DNA of 64,000 nucleotides from Crossaster papposus. Its lineage: Eukaryota > Echinodermata > Asteroidea > Velatida > Solasteridae. Location of the stretch: the NCBI GenBank assembly GCA_037893245.1, contig JBAIAA010000254.1, positions 434,001-498,000 of the forward strand. Reading direction: 5' to 3'. Below the pieces are notes generated by a model, which searched no databases, was not told the DNA's origin, and was given only the letters and a program-made list of their open reading frames with translations. Position 1 is the stretch's first letter. Every line of letters begins with the position of its first letter. Position numbers and translations under genes: made by a program. Below are positions 12,741 to 23,744 of the stretch, in pieces.

Positions 12741-14145
12741 TTACGCTCCACATGTAATGTATAGCCATGGCGTGGTATGAAAACTAAAACAAGGACTTTT
12801 CCCATGTCTTTACTTTTTACTATACACACATTATGAACCGCTTTTATCGCTGCCAGCAGGGGGCGTCTTCGGTCGGTTGGCAATCCATTTCCTCCGAAAA
12901 ATGACCCCGTCAAAACTCTGACAGGAATTATCGATTGCGTAAGTTTAAATTTCATGTGCCAAATTCGAAACGGGAGTCCCAGGATTCTTCTCCCCTCACT
13001 CAAGAAGGAGTTTGAATACTTTTGGGCGCCATGTCCACAAGATAACAGTCGCCAGCTGACTCTGCGGACGGTAATGTCAACTGAACGCGATACGAGGCGG
13101 CCGCCGCGCCGCTCCCTCGTCTGCGCCGTGTCGCCTCTGCGTCCAACCCCGGTGTTGTCGTAAGAGAGAAAACAGCACGGACACCCGTTAACTCCCGTAA
13201 CCTTTGGGCTTCTGGTATTGATGATTTTGTAACCTGAACGAGCGTGGTGCTTTTAGTATCTCTCCTGTCTGGTGGGAGACATACATCATAGTTATTTTTA
13301 AACTTTACTTCATTCCGCTCAGTGCATTGCGTGCAGGGCCCAACTTCATGGTTTTGCTTGCTTACCAAGGAATTTCGCTCTTACGGTCACCATTTTGCGC
13401 TTACGATCACCAATTTGCGCTAACAGCAATAAGCTAGCAGCAGCGCTTATCCTGTAAGCACATAATCCGTATACATTTTGTACTGGTAGTAAACGGGACG
13501 TACGACGCAGGCGCCAAAAGTCGTATACATAAAAACTAGCATTTGCTTTTACTACCAAGTTTTAAACTCTGAAGTAAATACTTTTACTTGTTGCTTGTAC
13601 TTCATAGCATTTGTTAGTTTTCGGAAGTTATGAATTCGAGTTGGTTGAACTCACACAAATCTAACAAATTGGCAGTATATGGCCATTGCTTAGTGAAGTT
13701 GTTCTGTGCTGAATATGTAGATCTTCATCACGAGGAAATTAAACTTTACATTGGTATCTGATAGAGAAACCAGTGTGTCGAATTCTCAATAATTTGGTCG
13801 GAGTTCTATCCTGCAGACGAAGAAACGGGATCAAACTGTTGCCAAAAAAAAGCAGGCCCCCTCAAAACACCCGCGTGTCTCTGACAGGATACGATAAGCT
13901 CGCTAACAGGAAGAAGAAACAGGGGTTGGTATTACGATTTACGCGGGATGCCCTGACCCCTGACCCTGTGCTTCAACACCGGAAATAACGAGCAGTTAAA
14001 GGGAGCGAACCCCACCATCAGTGCGTTGGTTGTAAACTGTCTATAGATGGCGTCAGGCCAATTGGGTTTATAACAGTAGTCGTGGCTCTAGCTTTGAAGT
14101 ATGAAAGCGAGGCTTAGTGGACACAGTGGCGTAACCGTGGCTACA
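12741..14145. other. No gene recognised
   Basis: GC-rich patch at about 13020-13160 with gcggccgccgcgccgc, a possible CpG island; open frames there lack domains. A CTCF-like motif at 12853. Confidence 0.45.
12853..12867 (+). promoter_or_regulatory. CTCF-like motif
   Basis: CCAGCAGGGGGCGTC matches the bilaterian CTCF core (CCASYAGRKGGCRSY) at 14 of 15 positions. Sequence match only. Confidence 0.35.
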
Positions 14146-14193
14146 GGGAGGGGAGGGGGAGGGGGAGGGGGGGAGGGGGGGGGGGGGGGGGGG
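14146..14193 (+). repeat. Long G tract
   Basis: G-rich run with few A interruptions, including about 18 consecutive G. Together with a C tract 43 bp downstream it can fold into a hairpin or G-quadruplex. Confidence 0.95.
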
Positions 14194-14235
14194 CACACAG
14201 GGGGACTTTCCCCACCCGACACCACAGAGTATGTG

Positions 14236-14260
14236 CCCCCCCCCCCCCCCCCCCCCCCCC
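14236..14260 (+). repeat. Long C tract
   Basis: 25 consecutive C, complementary to the G tract 43 bp upstream. Confidence 0.95.
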
Positions 14261-14330
14261 AATTTGAAACCTTGAAGTGAACACAAACAGTATATAAGTG
14301 GCGTCCCTACAGTACAGAAAAGTTACTTAC

Positions 14331-14643
14331 GGTAGGATACACCATTTGCAGATATCGGGAAATAATTACTACCGAATTATTACGAAATATCTTACTTATT
14401 TGAAAGTGAATAATGATTTGGAAAAAAAACACGCCAAAATTGCGACAAAAAAACCCTAGAACAACATAAGAACCACTGCCCGACGCCGGTTAAAAACAAA
14501 CGCCATTTTTCTTGCTTTTCTCAGCATCCATGATTGTAAAACTTGGACCTGTAGGTCAGTTAAACGATATTTACTATAAAATACATCCCCCCAAACCACC
14601 TATTCGTGATAATTCAAACAATTACCAATGGTGTATCCTACCT
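14331..14643 (-). mobile_element. MITE family A, copy 3
   Basis: Both terminal repeats are present: GGTAGGATACACCATTTG at the left and ACCAATGGTGTATCCTACCT at the right, the right one followed by TTAA. Orientation is reverse to copy 1. The middle is shortened, with the agaaccactgcccgacgccgg segment preserved. Confidence 0.88.
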
Positions 14644-14969
14644 TTAAAGTACCCTTGTACCCATCTGTCATCCCTACGACCTCTGTGGAGGTGTCTGCTA
14701 ACGCGTGCTCAAGCCCTGCAATTCATGCAATTTGACGGATTGAAATTGTTCGCGAATAAAAGTAAAAACGGTCGCAGTTTGGCCGGTAAAGGTCAGAGGA
14801 AACAGTAGACGCTATGTGCTGTGGGATCCTGAGTAGAGACCGCGTTGGTCTCACTTGCTGTACTTTAGACGACCTTTAAAGCGAGAGAGTTTTCCGTTTA
14901 ATATAAATTTGACTTCTGACAAGCGCCCCCGAACAAAGATACTGACAGTCTGGGAGACCGCCAACATAG

Positions 14970-15040
14970 GGCAAGTTAGCTCAGTTGGTAGAGCGCCGGT
15001 CCGGTATTCCGGAGGTCGCAGGTTCAAGTCCCGCCTTGCC
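14970..15040 (+). other. tRNA-like sequence (pseudo-tRNA or SINE head)
   Basis: A 71-base stretch with an A-box (TAGCTCAGTTGGTAGAG), a B-box (GGTTCAAGTCC) and 6-bp acceptor-like pairing GGCAAG/CTTGCC. The D arm pairs (GCTC/GAGC), and the T arm pairs except one mismatch. The anticodon loop lacks the universal T33, and the acceptor is one pair short, so I do not assign an isotype. It may be a degenerate tRNA or a SINE head. Confidence 0.6.
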
Positions 15041-16654
15041 GATTACTCTGGAAGTTCACTTTGAAGTTTAATATTTTAGGACACGATCCAATAAAATATA
15101 AATGATTTTGTTGTGTACAACTTGTTGATTGTCATAGCCATGGTAATGATTCAGAAAACGAACCCAATACGTAATCGTTTGAAAGGCCGAAGGACATGTT
15201 TTTGTATTCAAAAGTAAACATGGAAAATGAACAAAAAACAAGTGGAAGTTGTTTTATTTATCTAACCTGACGAGGTTACATGAATGACCTTAACGAGGTG
15301 ACGACACAAAAGATTGACCCGGCAGCTAATTGGGTTTGTTTGTATCTGTGGGGAAGATACATCAAAGTAGTATAATTGATCTTGCATGCATACCCTCATT
15401 GTTATGTGACATGCGACATCATGCGCAATACATTAAAGGTAGTCCATTTTCATGGACGGCTTGGTTTCATACTAGACTACACCTATTTTTTCGCTAAGAA
15501 GGTTCTCTAATGGGTTTTTATTTCACATAGGTGTTTAATATTCATGTCGTTTTCGCATCCCAAGTTCCAATACATCCGTCGTACCTGTCGCTATAGACAG
15601 ACAAACGAAGCATATAGCAGGGACAGCCACCAACGTCACGTGTCCTCAACAAATCAATTCCACATTTTCTGCGTCTGGTTCCCGCCTCCCGATACTCCGT
15701 ACACCAGTGGTTAGACCCCCTCTCGTCAGACCAGAGATTTTATATATTTTTCATTTCCGATGTCGGTGTTGACGGAACCTTGGGCGGAAAACCTTAATTG
15801 CCCAATAACCCTTTCCCCCCACAATTGCGTGAATTGCTGCCACACAATTGGTTGTTTGTGTTTGGGTTCTTGCCCGGGACAAACTTTGGTCGACCTCATC
15901 AGACGGAAAATAAACATGTCATTACACTAGAGTATTTTGGTCTTACAGGTTGGGGGATCCGTTGAAAGACTCGACCAACTGTTCACTACATACAGGACCA
16001 TCTGGTATTACATTTTTCTCCTACTGACTTTCAAGCCAAAATGGGGATATTGCGATAGTATATTCCCTTTATGTTCTTCTACTTTGTGTATTATGTTATA
16101 TTTTTTTGCCAACCATGATGTGCATCATGCTGTATGTTGCCCTATATGTTTGTTTCTTGTACACAGTCATTTAGTCTCTGAAAAAGATCTTGTTAAGATC
16201 GAAATATTAGGCCCTCTTAACTTATTTGATTTATGTTATATTTTTGTTAGTTCAATTGTTTGGTGTCGTCATATAAAAAGTCAAACTACAATCTCGGTTT
16301 GGTGACAATAATCTGTGGGTATGGGATAATTTGAGGTCATTGTCATCCGGGGGTCAAATGTATACAAACTATAAAAACTGGAGCATGCACTAGGGGGCTG
16401 GGGATGTGCAAGTTTTATTAGCGGTATTGTTATTGGTGTTTTCCTAAACATGCGTGAAGGCCAAAATGGCGATAAATTATCAACAACGTTTTCGCAGTGT
16501 TTCGTAATTATTATTGTGCTTGATTTAAAATTTGGTGTCGACGCGATACGCTTAGAACTCGATCTTGATTTTATTGTTTTTCGAAAATTAAATTTTGATG
16601 ATAGATTTTTGTTGACTTGTTTGTGTTTCCATTATAGTTCACACATCAAACGTG
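15041..16654. other. No gene recognised
   Basis: Short frames only. The 122-codon frame at 15937-16305 is Phe/Cys-rich with no domain. Confidence 0.5.
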
Positions 16655-17035
16655 GAGTGCCGTGGTCTAGTGGTCTGGAGCATTGAATTTGTCATCTACA
16701 GGTAAAGCTACAGGTTGTGGGTTCGAGTCTGGTCTGGGACCATGGTGCGTGTGCCCTTGGGCAGGGCACTTTGTCACTCATTGCTTCTCGCCACCCAGGA
16801 GTAAAATAGGTACCTGTATAAAGGGTAGAGATGCCTTTTATTGTGGCTAATTTAGCTGCTTTGCGCCGAAACGGCAGCATCGAGCTGTATACTCCCCACT
16901 GTGCTGAGATGGCATTTGGAATGTTTCATGGGCCCAATGACCGGGGTAATAATGTTAGAGCGGCTTGGGTACCAATCTTGGTATACAGATACATGAACTG
17001 TATATAAGAACTGCATTTTATTATTATTTTTATGA
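16655..17035 (+). mobile_element. tRNA-derived SINE
   Basis: The head has tRNA-like promoter boxes (tggtctagtgg and gggttcgagtct). A body with gggcagggcactttgtcactc and cgccacccaggagtaaaat follows, then a tail of tatataagaactgc and attattattttt. Head, conserved middle domain and AT-rich tail in this order are typical of SINEs in marine invertebrates. The open frames across it are spurious. Confidence 0.75.
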
Positions 17036-17560
17036 AGCAAGATATAAAGGCAGAGGGGACCCGGCCTTTTTATGTTGGTCATTGTGTTCCTGGAATTTCA
17101 GGAATTATTTTCAGATATCTTGGGTGTATGTGTTATGTAACAACAGTCTGGAGCGTGTATAGCACAGGTTTTACAAGCGTTGATTTTTAAATGAAAAAGG
17201 TTACTGCCCCCAGTGACAGTAGCGCGGCTTCCTATTGGTCGGGAAAAGCGGTTGGTGACGTCACGCATATAATGAACAACTACCAACGATAGCGACGTTA
17301 CTTAAAGCGTTGTAGGGATTGGCAAATTTTCTTGATTTTTTGTTGCACAAATTTAGAAAAACGGCAAATAGAAATTCGTGTATTATGTATCGACGGTTCA
17401 CTCATAACGTCAATGGTCAGATTGTGATGTAAATCAGCTTCCAGGGTACAGCGTGTTCGACGCTAGCCGATGACGAACGGAGTGCGCCCGGTTTTGGTGA
17501 TAACTTTTTACTTTTTATCACATTTTTATTAATATTTAACATCAGATTATGGGTACTTAA

Positions 17561-18114
17561 CCTCCACCCGTGACGTCACCCTATTGTCCTACCCCTCCAT
17601 TATTTTGAACGAATGGAGCGTTGGAGGCGATATCTCTCCATTATTTTGGGAAGGTAACGCAAGTGAACAAAGATGAAGTCACTGAAACTAACCAGTGTAG
17701 CGGTTTTCGTTGTATTTTTTAAGAAACCTATGTACTCCAATCCGATTTTCCCTTCAATCTTGTTCTATGGTTAAACTAACCCATACGAAAATGTGTCGAA
17801 GAAAAAGACAAACATTATCGATAGTCGGATTCGAACCACAGACCTTTCGATCCATAGCTCTCCTCTCTACCAACTATGCTATTGACGAGTTGGTGAAAGA
17901 AGCTGTTCTTTATAATTCTTTATAGTTATTTAATGTATATGAGTTGCCATTGCTCTTTCTCATGAATATTTTAATCACGAACCACCCAGCTCCTGGAAAA
18001 AAATATCACGAACCGCTACACCGGTTAGTATAAAGTGTCTTCTGAACAAAGACGCTCCATTCGTGCACAATAATGGAGCGGTAGGACAATAGGTGGTGAC
18101 GTCCCAGGTGGAGG
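17561..18114. mobile_element. piggyBac-like MITE B, copy 1, with TTAA duplications
   Basis: Flanked by TTAA at 17557-17560 and 18115-18118. The ends are long inverted repeats of about 60 bp beginning CCTCCACCCGTGACGTCACC on the left and CCTCCACCTGGGACGTCACC on the complementary right. TTAA plus a CC start is typical of piggyBac-superfamily elements. There is no transposase frame. A tRNA-like segment with A-box and B-box lies inside on the minus strand (about 17818-17905). A foldback follows 8 bp downstream. Confidence 0.85.
17818..17905 (-). other. tRNA-like segment inside MITE B (repeated at 18565-18650)
   Basis: On the minus strand, TAGCATAGTTGGTAGAG resembles an A-box region and GGTTCGAATCC a B-box, about 35 bases apart. 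The acceptor stem does not pair, so it is not a working tRNA. It may be a captured SINE head. Confidence 0.5.
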
Positions 18115-18122
18115 TTAAGTCA

Positions 18123-18224
18123 GATAATGCCCTCGTTAACGCGCCATTCGTGGGTAATAATGTCCCTCGGCCTTCGCCCTCGGGACATTATTACCCACGA
18201 ATGGCGCGTAACTCGGGCATTATC
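18123..18224. repeat. Foldback hairpin next to MITE B copy 1
   Basis: A near-perfect inverted repeat of about 48 bp per arm: gataatgccctcgttaacgc at the left and gcgtaactcgggcattatc at the right, with only a few bases between arms. It would extrude as a cruciform or form a long RNA hairpin. No coding content. Confidence 0.87.
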
Positions 18225-18306
18225 TATAACATAAAACCCATACAATCGGAGTATAGGTCATTTATCTACAATATTTTATGAAAATTGTTTGATTACATAA
18301 TTTTAA

Positions 18307-18865
18307 CCTCCACCCGTGACGTCACCCTATTGTCCTACCCCTCCATTATTTTGAACGAATGGAGCGTTGGAGGCGATATCTCTCCATTATTTTGGGAAGG
18401 TAACGCAAGTGAACAAAGAGGAAGTCACTGAAACTAACCAGTGTAGCGGTTTTCGTTGTATTTTTTTAAGAAACCTATGTACTCCAATCCGATTTTCCCT
18501 TCAATCTTGTTCTATGGTTAAACTAACCCATACGAAAATGTGTCGAAGAAAAAGACAAACATTATCGATAGTCGGATTCGAACCACAGACCTTTCGATCC
18601 ATAGCTCTCCTCTCTACCAACTATGCTATTGACGAGTTGGTGAAAGAAGCTGTTCTTTATAATTCTTTATAGTTATTTAATGTATATGAGTTGCCATTGC
18701 TCTTTCTCATGAATATTTTAATCACGAACCACCCAGCTCCTGGAAAAAAATATCACGAACCGCTACACGTACCGGTTAGTATAAAGTGTCTTCTGAACAA
18801 AGACGCTCCATTCGTGCAAAATAATGGAGCGGTAGGACAATAGGTGGTGACGTCCCAGGTGGAGG
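18307..18865. mobile_element. piggyBac-like MITE B, copy 2
   Basis: Nearly identical to the copy at 17561, with differences such as one extra T in a T-run, an inserted gtac before ccggttag, and caaaat for cacaat. It has TTAA at 18303-18306 and 18866-18869. The similarity implies a recent duplication or recent transposition; because the adjacent foldback is shared too, duplication of both together fits better. Confidence 0.87.
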
Positions 18866-18872
18866 TTAAGTC

Positions 18873-18974
18873 AGATAATGCCCTCGTTAACGCGCCATTC
18901 GTGGGTAATAATGTCCCTCGGGCTTCGCCCTCGGGACATTATTACCCACGAATGGCGCGTAACTCGGGCATTAT
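18873..18974. repeat. Foldback hairpin next to MITE B copy 2
   Basis: Same foldback as at 18123, with the central bases ctcgggcttcgccctcggg. It sits in the same position relative to the preceding MITE, showing that both parts are repeated as one unit of about 670 bp. Confidence 0.87.
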
Positions 18975-19191
18975 CTATAACGTAGAACGCTAATTTTGTG
19001 ACACAAGTTTTTGGCCTACCGTTTTGAATTAGGATTTTTACTCGACGCATCGTGTATCCACACGTACGTACACATAGGGCGTCCGCTTTGTCTACAGTCG
19101 TGTCAGGTATAAGCTGGCGGTAAGTTGCGTCAGTGCCACAGTTTAATCAACCGAATAATAATTATCGTCCAGATTATTTTGACATTGACCG

Positions 19192-19350
19192 GGACAAGGC
19201 GCGGTATTATTTGTCACGAACCTCGATCCGAGACGGGTTAAGGCCGGCATCTGTGGGTAGCACACGCTGATATTTCCCGCCTTGCTCGCTGCGAGCCGCT
19301 CGCTGACAGTTTTTTTTTTGTATACATGTAATCCGACACGAACTGATTAT
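19192..19350. mobile_element. Decayed relative of MITE C
   Basis: Shares gcgcggtattattt, acgggttaaggccgg, the gccttgctcgctg segment and tccgacacgaactg with the element at 49975-50134 in the same order. Both TTAA ends are lost. Confidence 0.65.
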
Positions 19351-19810
19351 TGCATATATATTTTTTCCCTATGATTTTGGGCATAAACCCTTTTTTGCCT
19401 TGCCTGCTTTTGCCGGTTGCTTCTTAATCTCCCAACCCGGCAGTGCTCCCTGTTCGTTGCATATCGTGTGTCTTGCACCTACTTGGCCCCTTCAGTCCTA
19501 ATATTCATTGCCCCGCCTCGAACCTCCGGAAACATTTGATGTGTGTCTTCGTCCGTGTGCAGGAATGAGTCACTGAGACAGTGGTGCATTTCCGAGCTGT
19601 TTGTTTATACATTTGTAGATAACATTTTCAGATGAAATTATTTTATGGATAAATACGATTATGAATGTCCAGAGAACCGGTCAACTTCGAGAAGGTATTT
19701 CAAATGCTTTTAGGATAAATTGTAATTCAGATTACTGACGTTCTTTTTCCTTGATTATTTTTTTAAAAATATTTTACTTTAATTATATATAGGCTAACTA
19801 AGGATTTACC

Positions 19811-19980
19811 CACGGCTGAAAACAAATCATTTTACAAATTGTTGTATATCAAACAAACAAACAATTTTATGAGACCCTTTTTTTTCTACTAAGAAATATT
19901 CTTTACTTATTCCATCATACAATTGTTAAAACGTGTTTATATACGCATTATGCGAGTACCGCTGCATTATAATAATGCTC
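19811..19980 (+). repeat. Direct duplication pair 1, left unit
   Basis: Diverged copy of 20097-20273. Shared words in order: cacggctga, tgtatatcaaaca, tactaagaaatat, cattatgcgag and tgcattataataa. The pair lies just upstream of the CpG-rich candidate first exon. Confidence 0.75.
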
Positions 19981-20096
19981 ATTTGTCTTGATAAAAACAA
20001 TCTTTAAACAAATCTAAATAGGCTAAAAGGGGTAATTTTCCCGTGAGATTTCGTGTTTTTTCCCCAAACTGCGATATTTTTATACTCACGGCTGAC

Positions 20097-20273
20097 AACA
20101 GATCAAATAACATTTCAAAAATTGTATATCAAACATGCCTTATTTTTGTTAATGAGACATATTTTATTTTACTAAGAAATATCATTCACTTATTCTCGCA
20201 TAAACAAATATAAAGGCGTGTTAATAATAATAATCATCATTATGCGAGAATCGATGCATTATAATAACGCTCC
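20097..20273 (+). repeat. Direct duplication pair 1, right unit
   Basis: Diverged partner of 19811-19980 with several indels. Confidence 0.75.
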
Positions 20274-20559
20274 GTAATATACTCGGTGTCGTCTTCACTG
20301 AGCTGAGACAAGATAAAAGTGCAACAAAGTTGCGCAAATAACAACACGAGATAAGCCAATCAACAACCGCGAAATTACTCTGACGTCACAGGAGGGGCTG
20401 ATGAGATACAGAGCATTGCGACAGACTGCCGCCCATTGCCATTGCACATGCGTTATGGCTTTCCCACGCCCTGTGTCGCAATTTTTTTTTTCTTCAGCGG
20501 TCTTTGTCCACGCTATTGTGTTTTCTTTCCCTAGTAGTAGCCGAGACAGTTGCTAGTTT

Positions 20560-21114
20560 AAACCCCGGCCGGTCTGTTCATGAAGCTGCACCTACATTTC
20601 TTCGAGTAAAACTGGATCTTTTACGGACTGTTGGTTTTTGTTTAACGGGAATCATCGAGAACTGAAGGTAGGAAATCACGCCGGCTTATTGAAGCACCGG
20701 GGACGCAACGCAGTGCCAAACACACGCTCGAAACAAAGGACCTCACGACGACTTTAATTTCTCTCTTCGTCTGCGTTGACGCGACACTATCACATACCGT
20801 CGCTATATCTCCTGCTAATAAAACATCGCAGAAATTACACCGTTTGGAAATACATTTTGAAGACAGTCTTCTTCGAGACTTGTAGACGACACCTTCGAAG
20901 CACTCTGGATTAATACGTTTCGGGGAAATATGGCTGGATGTGAAGGAAAATATCGGCCGCTGTTTTGGGTTTGTGTCGAGTCTAGTCGCGCGAGTCTAAA
21001 CCGCCCATGTAGCGCTATCGGACGGGCTGGCTCGCGTCGGCTTTCCCGCGCCGACGAGAACAAAGGAATACTGGCCAGCATGGATGTGTGTAAAGGCATG
21101 CATAGCGATACACG
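20560..21114 (+). other. Candidate CpG-rich promoter/first exon ending in a strong donor
   Basis: Within AT-rich flanks, this block is clearly richer in G+C and CpG. It ends in cacg followed by the strong donor GTGAGTT at 21115. An open frame starts at 20930 (aatATGG) and runs through the donor, giving 61 codons plus 2 bases before the GT. The deduced peptide (MAGCEGKYRPLFWV and onward, Arg/Ser-rich) matches nothing I know, so it may be untranslated. The next real coding exon on this strand is the kinase exon about 20 kb downstream, so it could be that gene's distal 5' exon. It could equally belong to an unseen transcript or be chance. Confidence 0.3.
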
Positions 21115-21689
21115 GTGAGTTAGAACATGGTTTAGACCAGACCAGATGTTGTCTTGATACTCGAGTTATTTTAAAAATTCAGTGTTGAACATTTTGCATT
21201 TGCTGTAAAAATTCTCACTTGAATAGTAAGACTTTTATAATTTATAATAGCCTTGATTGATTTTCTCTGTTTGCCGAAAAATTTAATATTTGATGGGATT
21301 TTGATTCAAACTTTGTACACGATATAATATATTTAGGAATCTGTCATTTTCTATTGGTTCTGTATTAGTAGGAATTAGTAAGAATTAACAGCAGAAGCTT
21401 ACAAATAATTATTTACTTTAGTTTTACCATGGAGGAATGCTAAATTAATAACGGCGCTTAAATACTCGGCAGAGAAATAATGTTGCATCCCGACGCTATT
21501 TTTCTCATCATAATGATATCGTCTTGAAGGTCAGTCATTACAACAACATAATGTAAAAAGACACGAATCTAGGACTGAGAAATATGTTCAATTTTGTTAG
21601 AAAATATAAACTATGAAATTGCACTTGACTCTCCATAGATACAACCAAAGAAGTGGCGGCAGAATACTACATTCTTTCTTATCCCGATC

Positions 21690-21936
21690 TCTGTAATATT
21701 TTAAACTCATAAACGTTTATATTTCCCATTATTTGTAAAGAAATGATTTTTGGAGCGTATACACGTGTTGTTTGGAATGAGATAAATTATGCTCATTTCA
21801 TTTTAGACCACAGTGTAGCCGAACGTATGGACATAGTAGCTAATATAACCTAACGAACATAAACACGACAAACTATACACGCAGACAGTGCAAAATAATA
21901 ATAATTTGATGACCTAACTGACATCAAGCATTTCAT
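21690..21936 (+). repeat. Direct duplication pair 2, left unit
   Basis: Diverged copy of 21980-22213. Shared words: gataaattatgctcattt/gc, gtagc, gatgacc and catcaagcatttca/gtcaagcatttca. Confidence 0.72.
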
Positions 21937-21979
21937 AAAATTACAGTTTTTTTATGTTAACAACACTTTCTCCGTTAAT

Positions 21980-22213
21980 CACCCTATAGTAATATTTTTA
22001 ATCCACACACCGTAATTCCGTTATTGGTAAGGAAACGATTGTTGTATAGTATACATTATATTAGATAAATTATGCTCATTGCACTATTTCCACCAGAGAG
22101 TAGCTGAAAGAACAGACAATGTAGCAAACGTAACCAAACGAAAACAAAAACGATCAACTGGACAGCGACAAATATTATTAGATGACCGAACTAATATAAC
22201 GTCAAGCATTTCA
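21980..22213 (+). repeat. Direct duplication pair 2, right unit
   Basis: Diverged partner of 21690-21936; MITE family A copy 4 begins right after it. Confidence 0.72.
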
Positions 22214-22224
22214 CCGATGCTTAA

Positions 22225-22465
22225 AGGTAGGATACACCATTGGTAATTGCTTGAATTATCATGAATGAGTAGATTTAGGGGTTGTTTTTTATAGTAAATA
22301 TCGTTTAACTGACCTGTCCGAAGTTTTACAGTCATGGATGCCGAAAAAAGCACGAAAAACAGCGGGTTTTTTTCTTCAACCTGCGTCGAGCAATTATTCT
22401 TACGTTATCTTTGTTTTTTCGCTATCGCCGTCCGGCGTATTTTTCTTTAAAAATCACAATCGCAG
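22225..22465 (+). mobile_element. MITE family A, copy 4 (3'-truncated)
   Basis: Preceded by TTAA at 22221-22224. It starts AGGTAGGATACACCATTGG and tracks the reference copy for about 230 bp until the cgccgtccgg segment, then diverges. Confidence 0.85.
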
Positions 22466-23227
22466 TCAAATAACCATTGTTTTTATAAAAATCATCACAC
22501 ACAAAATTTGTTCAGAAAAATGTATTATATGACGGGACGCTATACAAAGCAAATCCCAAAAATTAAGCTGCAATTACTAGCACTGGCTTTAGTTTTAAAT
22601 ACAAATTCATGGAAGTTCGCTGTTAAAAGGGCTTCAAATCAGCCAATTCGCCCCAAAAAATTAAAAGTTTGCAATTCATGAAAGAACGCAGCATTTCATC
22701 AGACTCGCATTTGTTTCCTGAATTTGTAAATAATAAAAATGCACACGTTTTAAAACCCCTTTCTTGAGGTTAACCTGCGAAACAACGGCGCAGCAACTAT
22801 AGACGGAAATTGAACGCGATCTTAAACAAACGCGATCTTAAAATGTATGTATAGCTTAAAAGAATTAGGGAAAAAGCATACATGATATGTGCAAATAACT
22901 CTCCAATGTGTTTGAGACACATATCCAAGTACATTTCGTTTTCTGGTAAAATTGTGGGTGAGTTAACCGATGACTTTTCAGAGATAAATCCATCCAAAGA
23001 TCTGATCTCCCCCATAATTTAACCTGAAATCTATCACAATTTTGAAAAATTATGTAGGCCTATATGCTTTTTTTTTTACATAGAGCAATATTTTACTTAA
23101 TATTTTTATGACCCAATTTCATCCCATTTTCACCTAAATACAAGCTGGCAGTCATGTTTACGGCTTCCACTCTTCTTTTGTTTTAACAAACTCTCAAGAT
23201 TATGATCCAAAAAATTATCTATAGCAA

Positions 23228-23350
23228 AAGTCACAATGCGCTTACAATCAAGGCAAACAATAAAAAATAGGCAATTTTCTTTCCTAATATTTCCGTCCTA
23301 ACCCTAAAATATAGGTCATTTTAACACTTTAACGACAATTTTGTCTCAGA
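23228..23350 (+). repeat. Direct duplication pair 3, left unit
   Basis: Diverged copy of 23745-23870. Shared words: caatgcgc, acaatcaa, gcaaacaataaa, ttcctaatatttccgtccta and tttgtctca. Confidence 0.75.
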
Positions 23351-23744
23351 ACATCGCTAAGCTCAATTCTCAATTTAAATGTTAAAAGGTTATCCCAATT
23401 AATAAATTTCAGGTGCAGTAAATTTGTAGCATTCTGAATCGTGCTAAATTCGTACAATTCGTCTCGTGCATGGTGCGATCGGTGTTCAACTGAAAAAGCA
23501 AATTCGTTTCTGTCAACTGTTTAAAACGCTTTGGTCAATAATTTTTCATTTCCTAACCGTAACGTTTCAGATTAAACCGAACGAAATGGAGTGACAACAG
23601 CGTCAAATATTGAATGAAAAAAGAAAATTACACAATGAAACCTGTTTTACGAATTAAGCTCAAATTTGAATTATACTGCATTGGCAATTTTGGGCCTATA
23701 TACTGCATGGTCTGCAGCCTTTATTCTAGCTCAAATCTTATTCT

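Noticed and set aside
12527..13003. 158-codon minus-strand frame as a gene
   Set aside because: The C-terminal half is the translated SINE body (GKMFYYNIASLHPE); known type of spurious frame.
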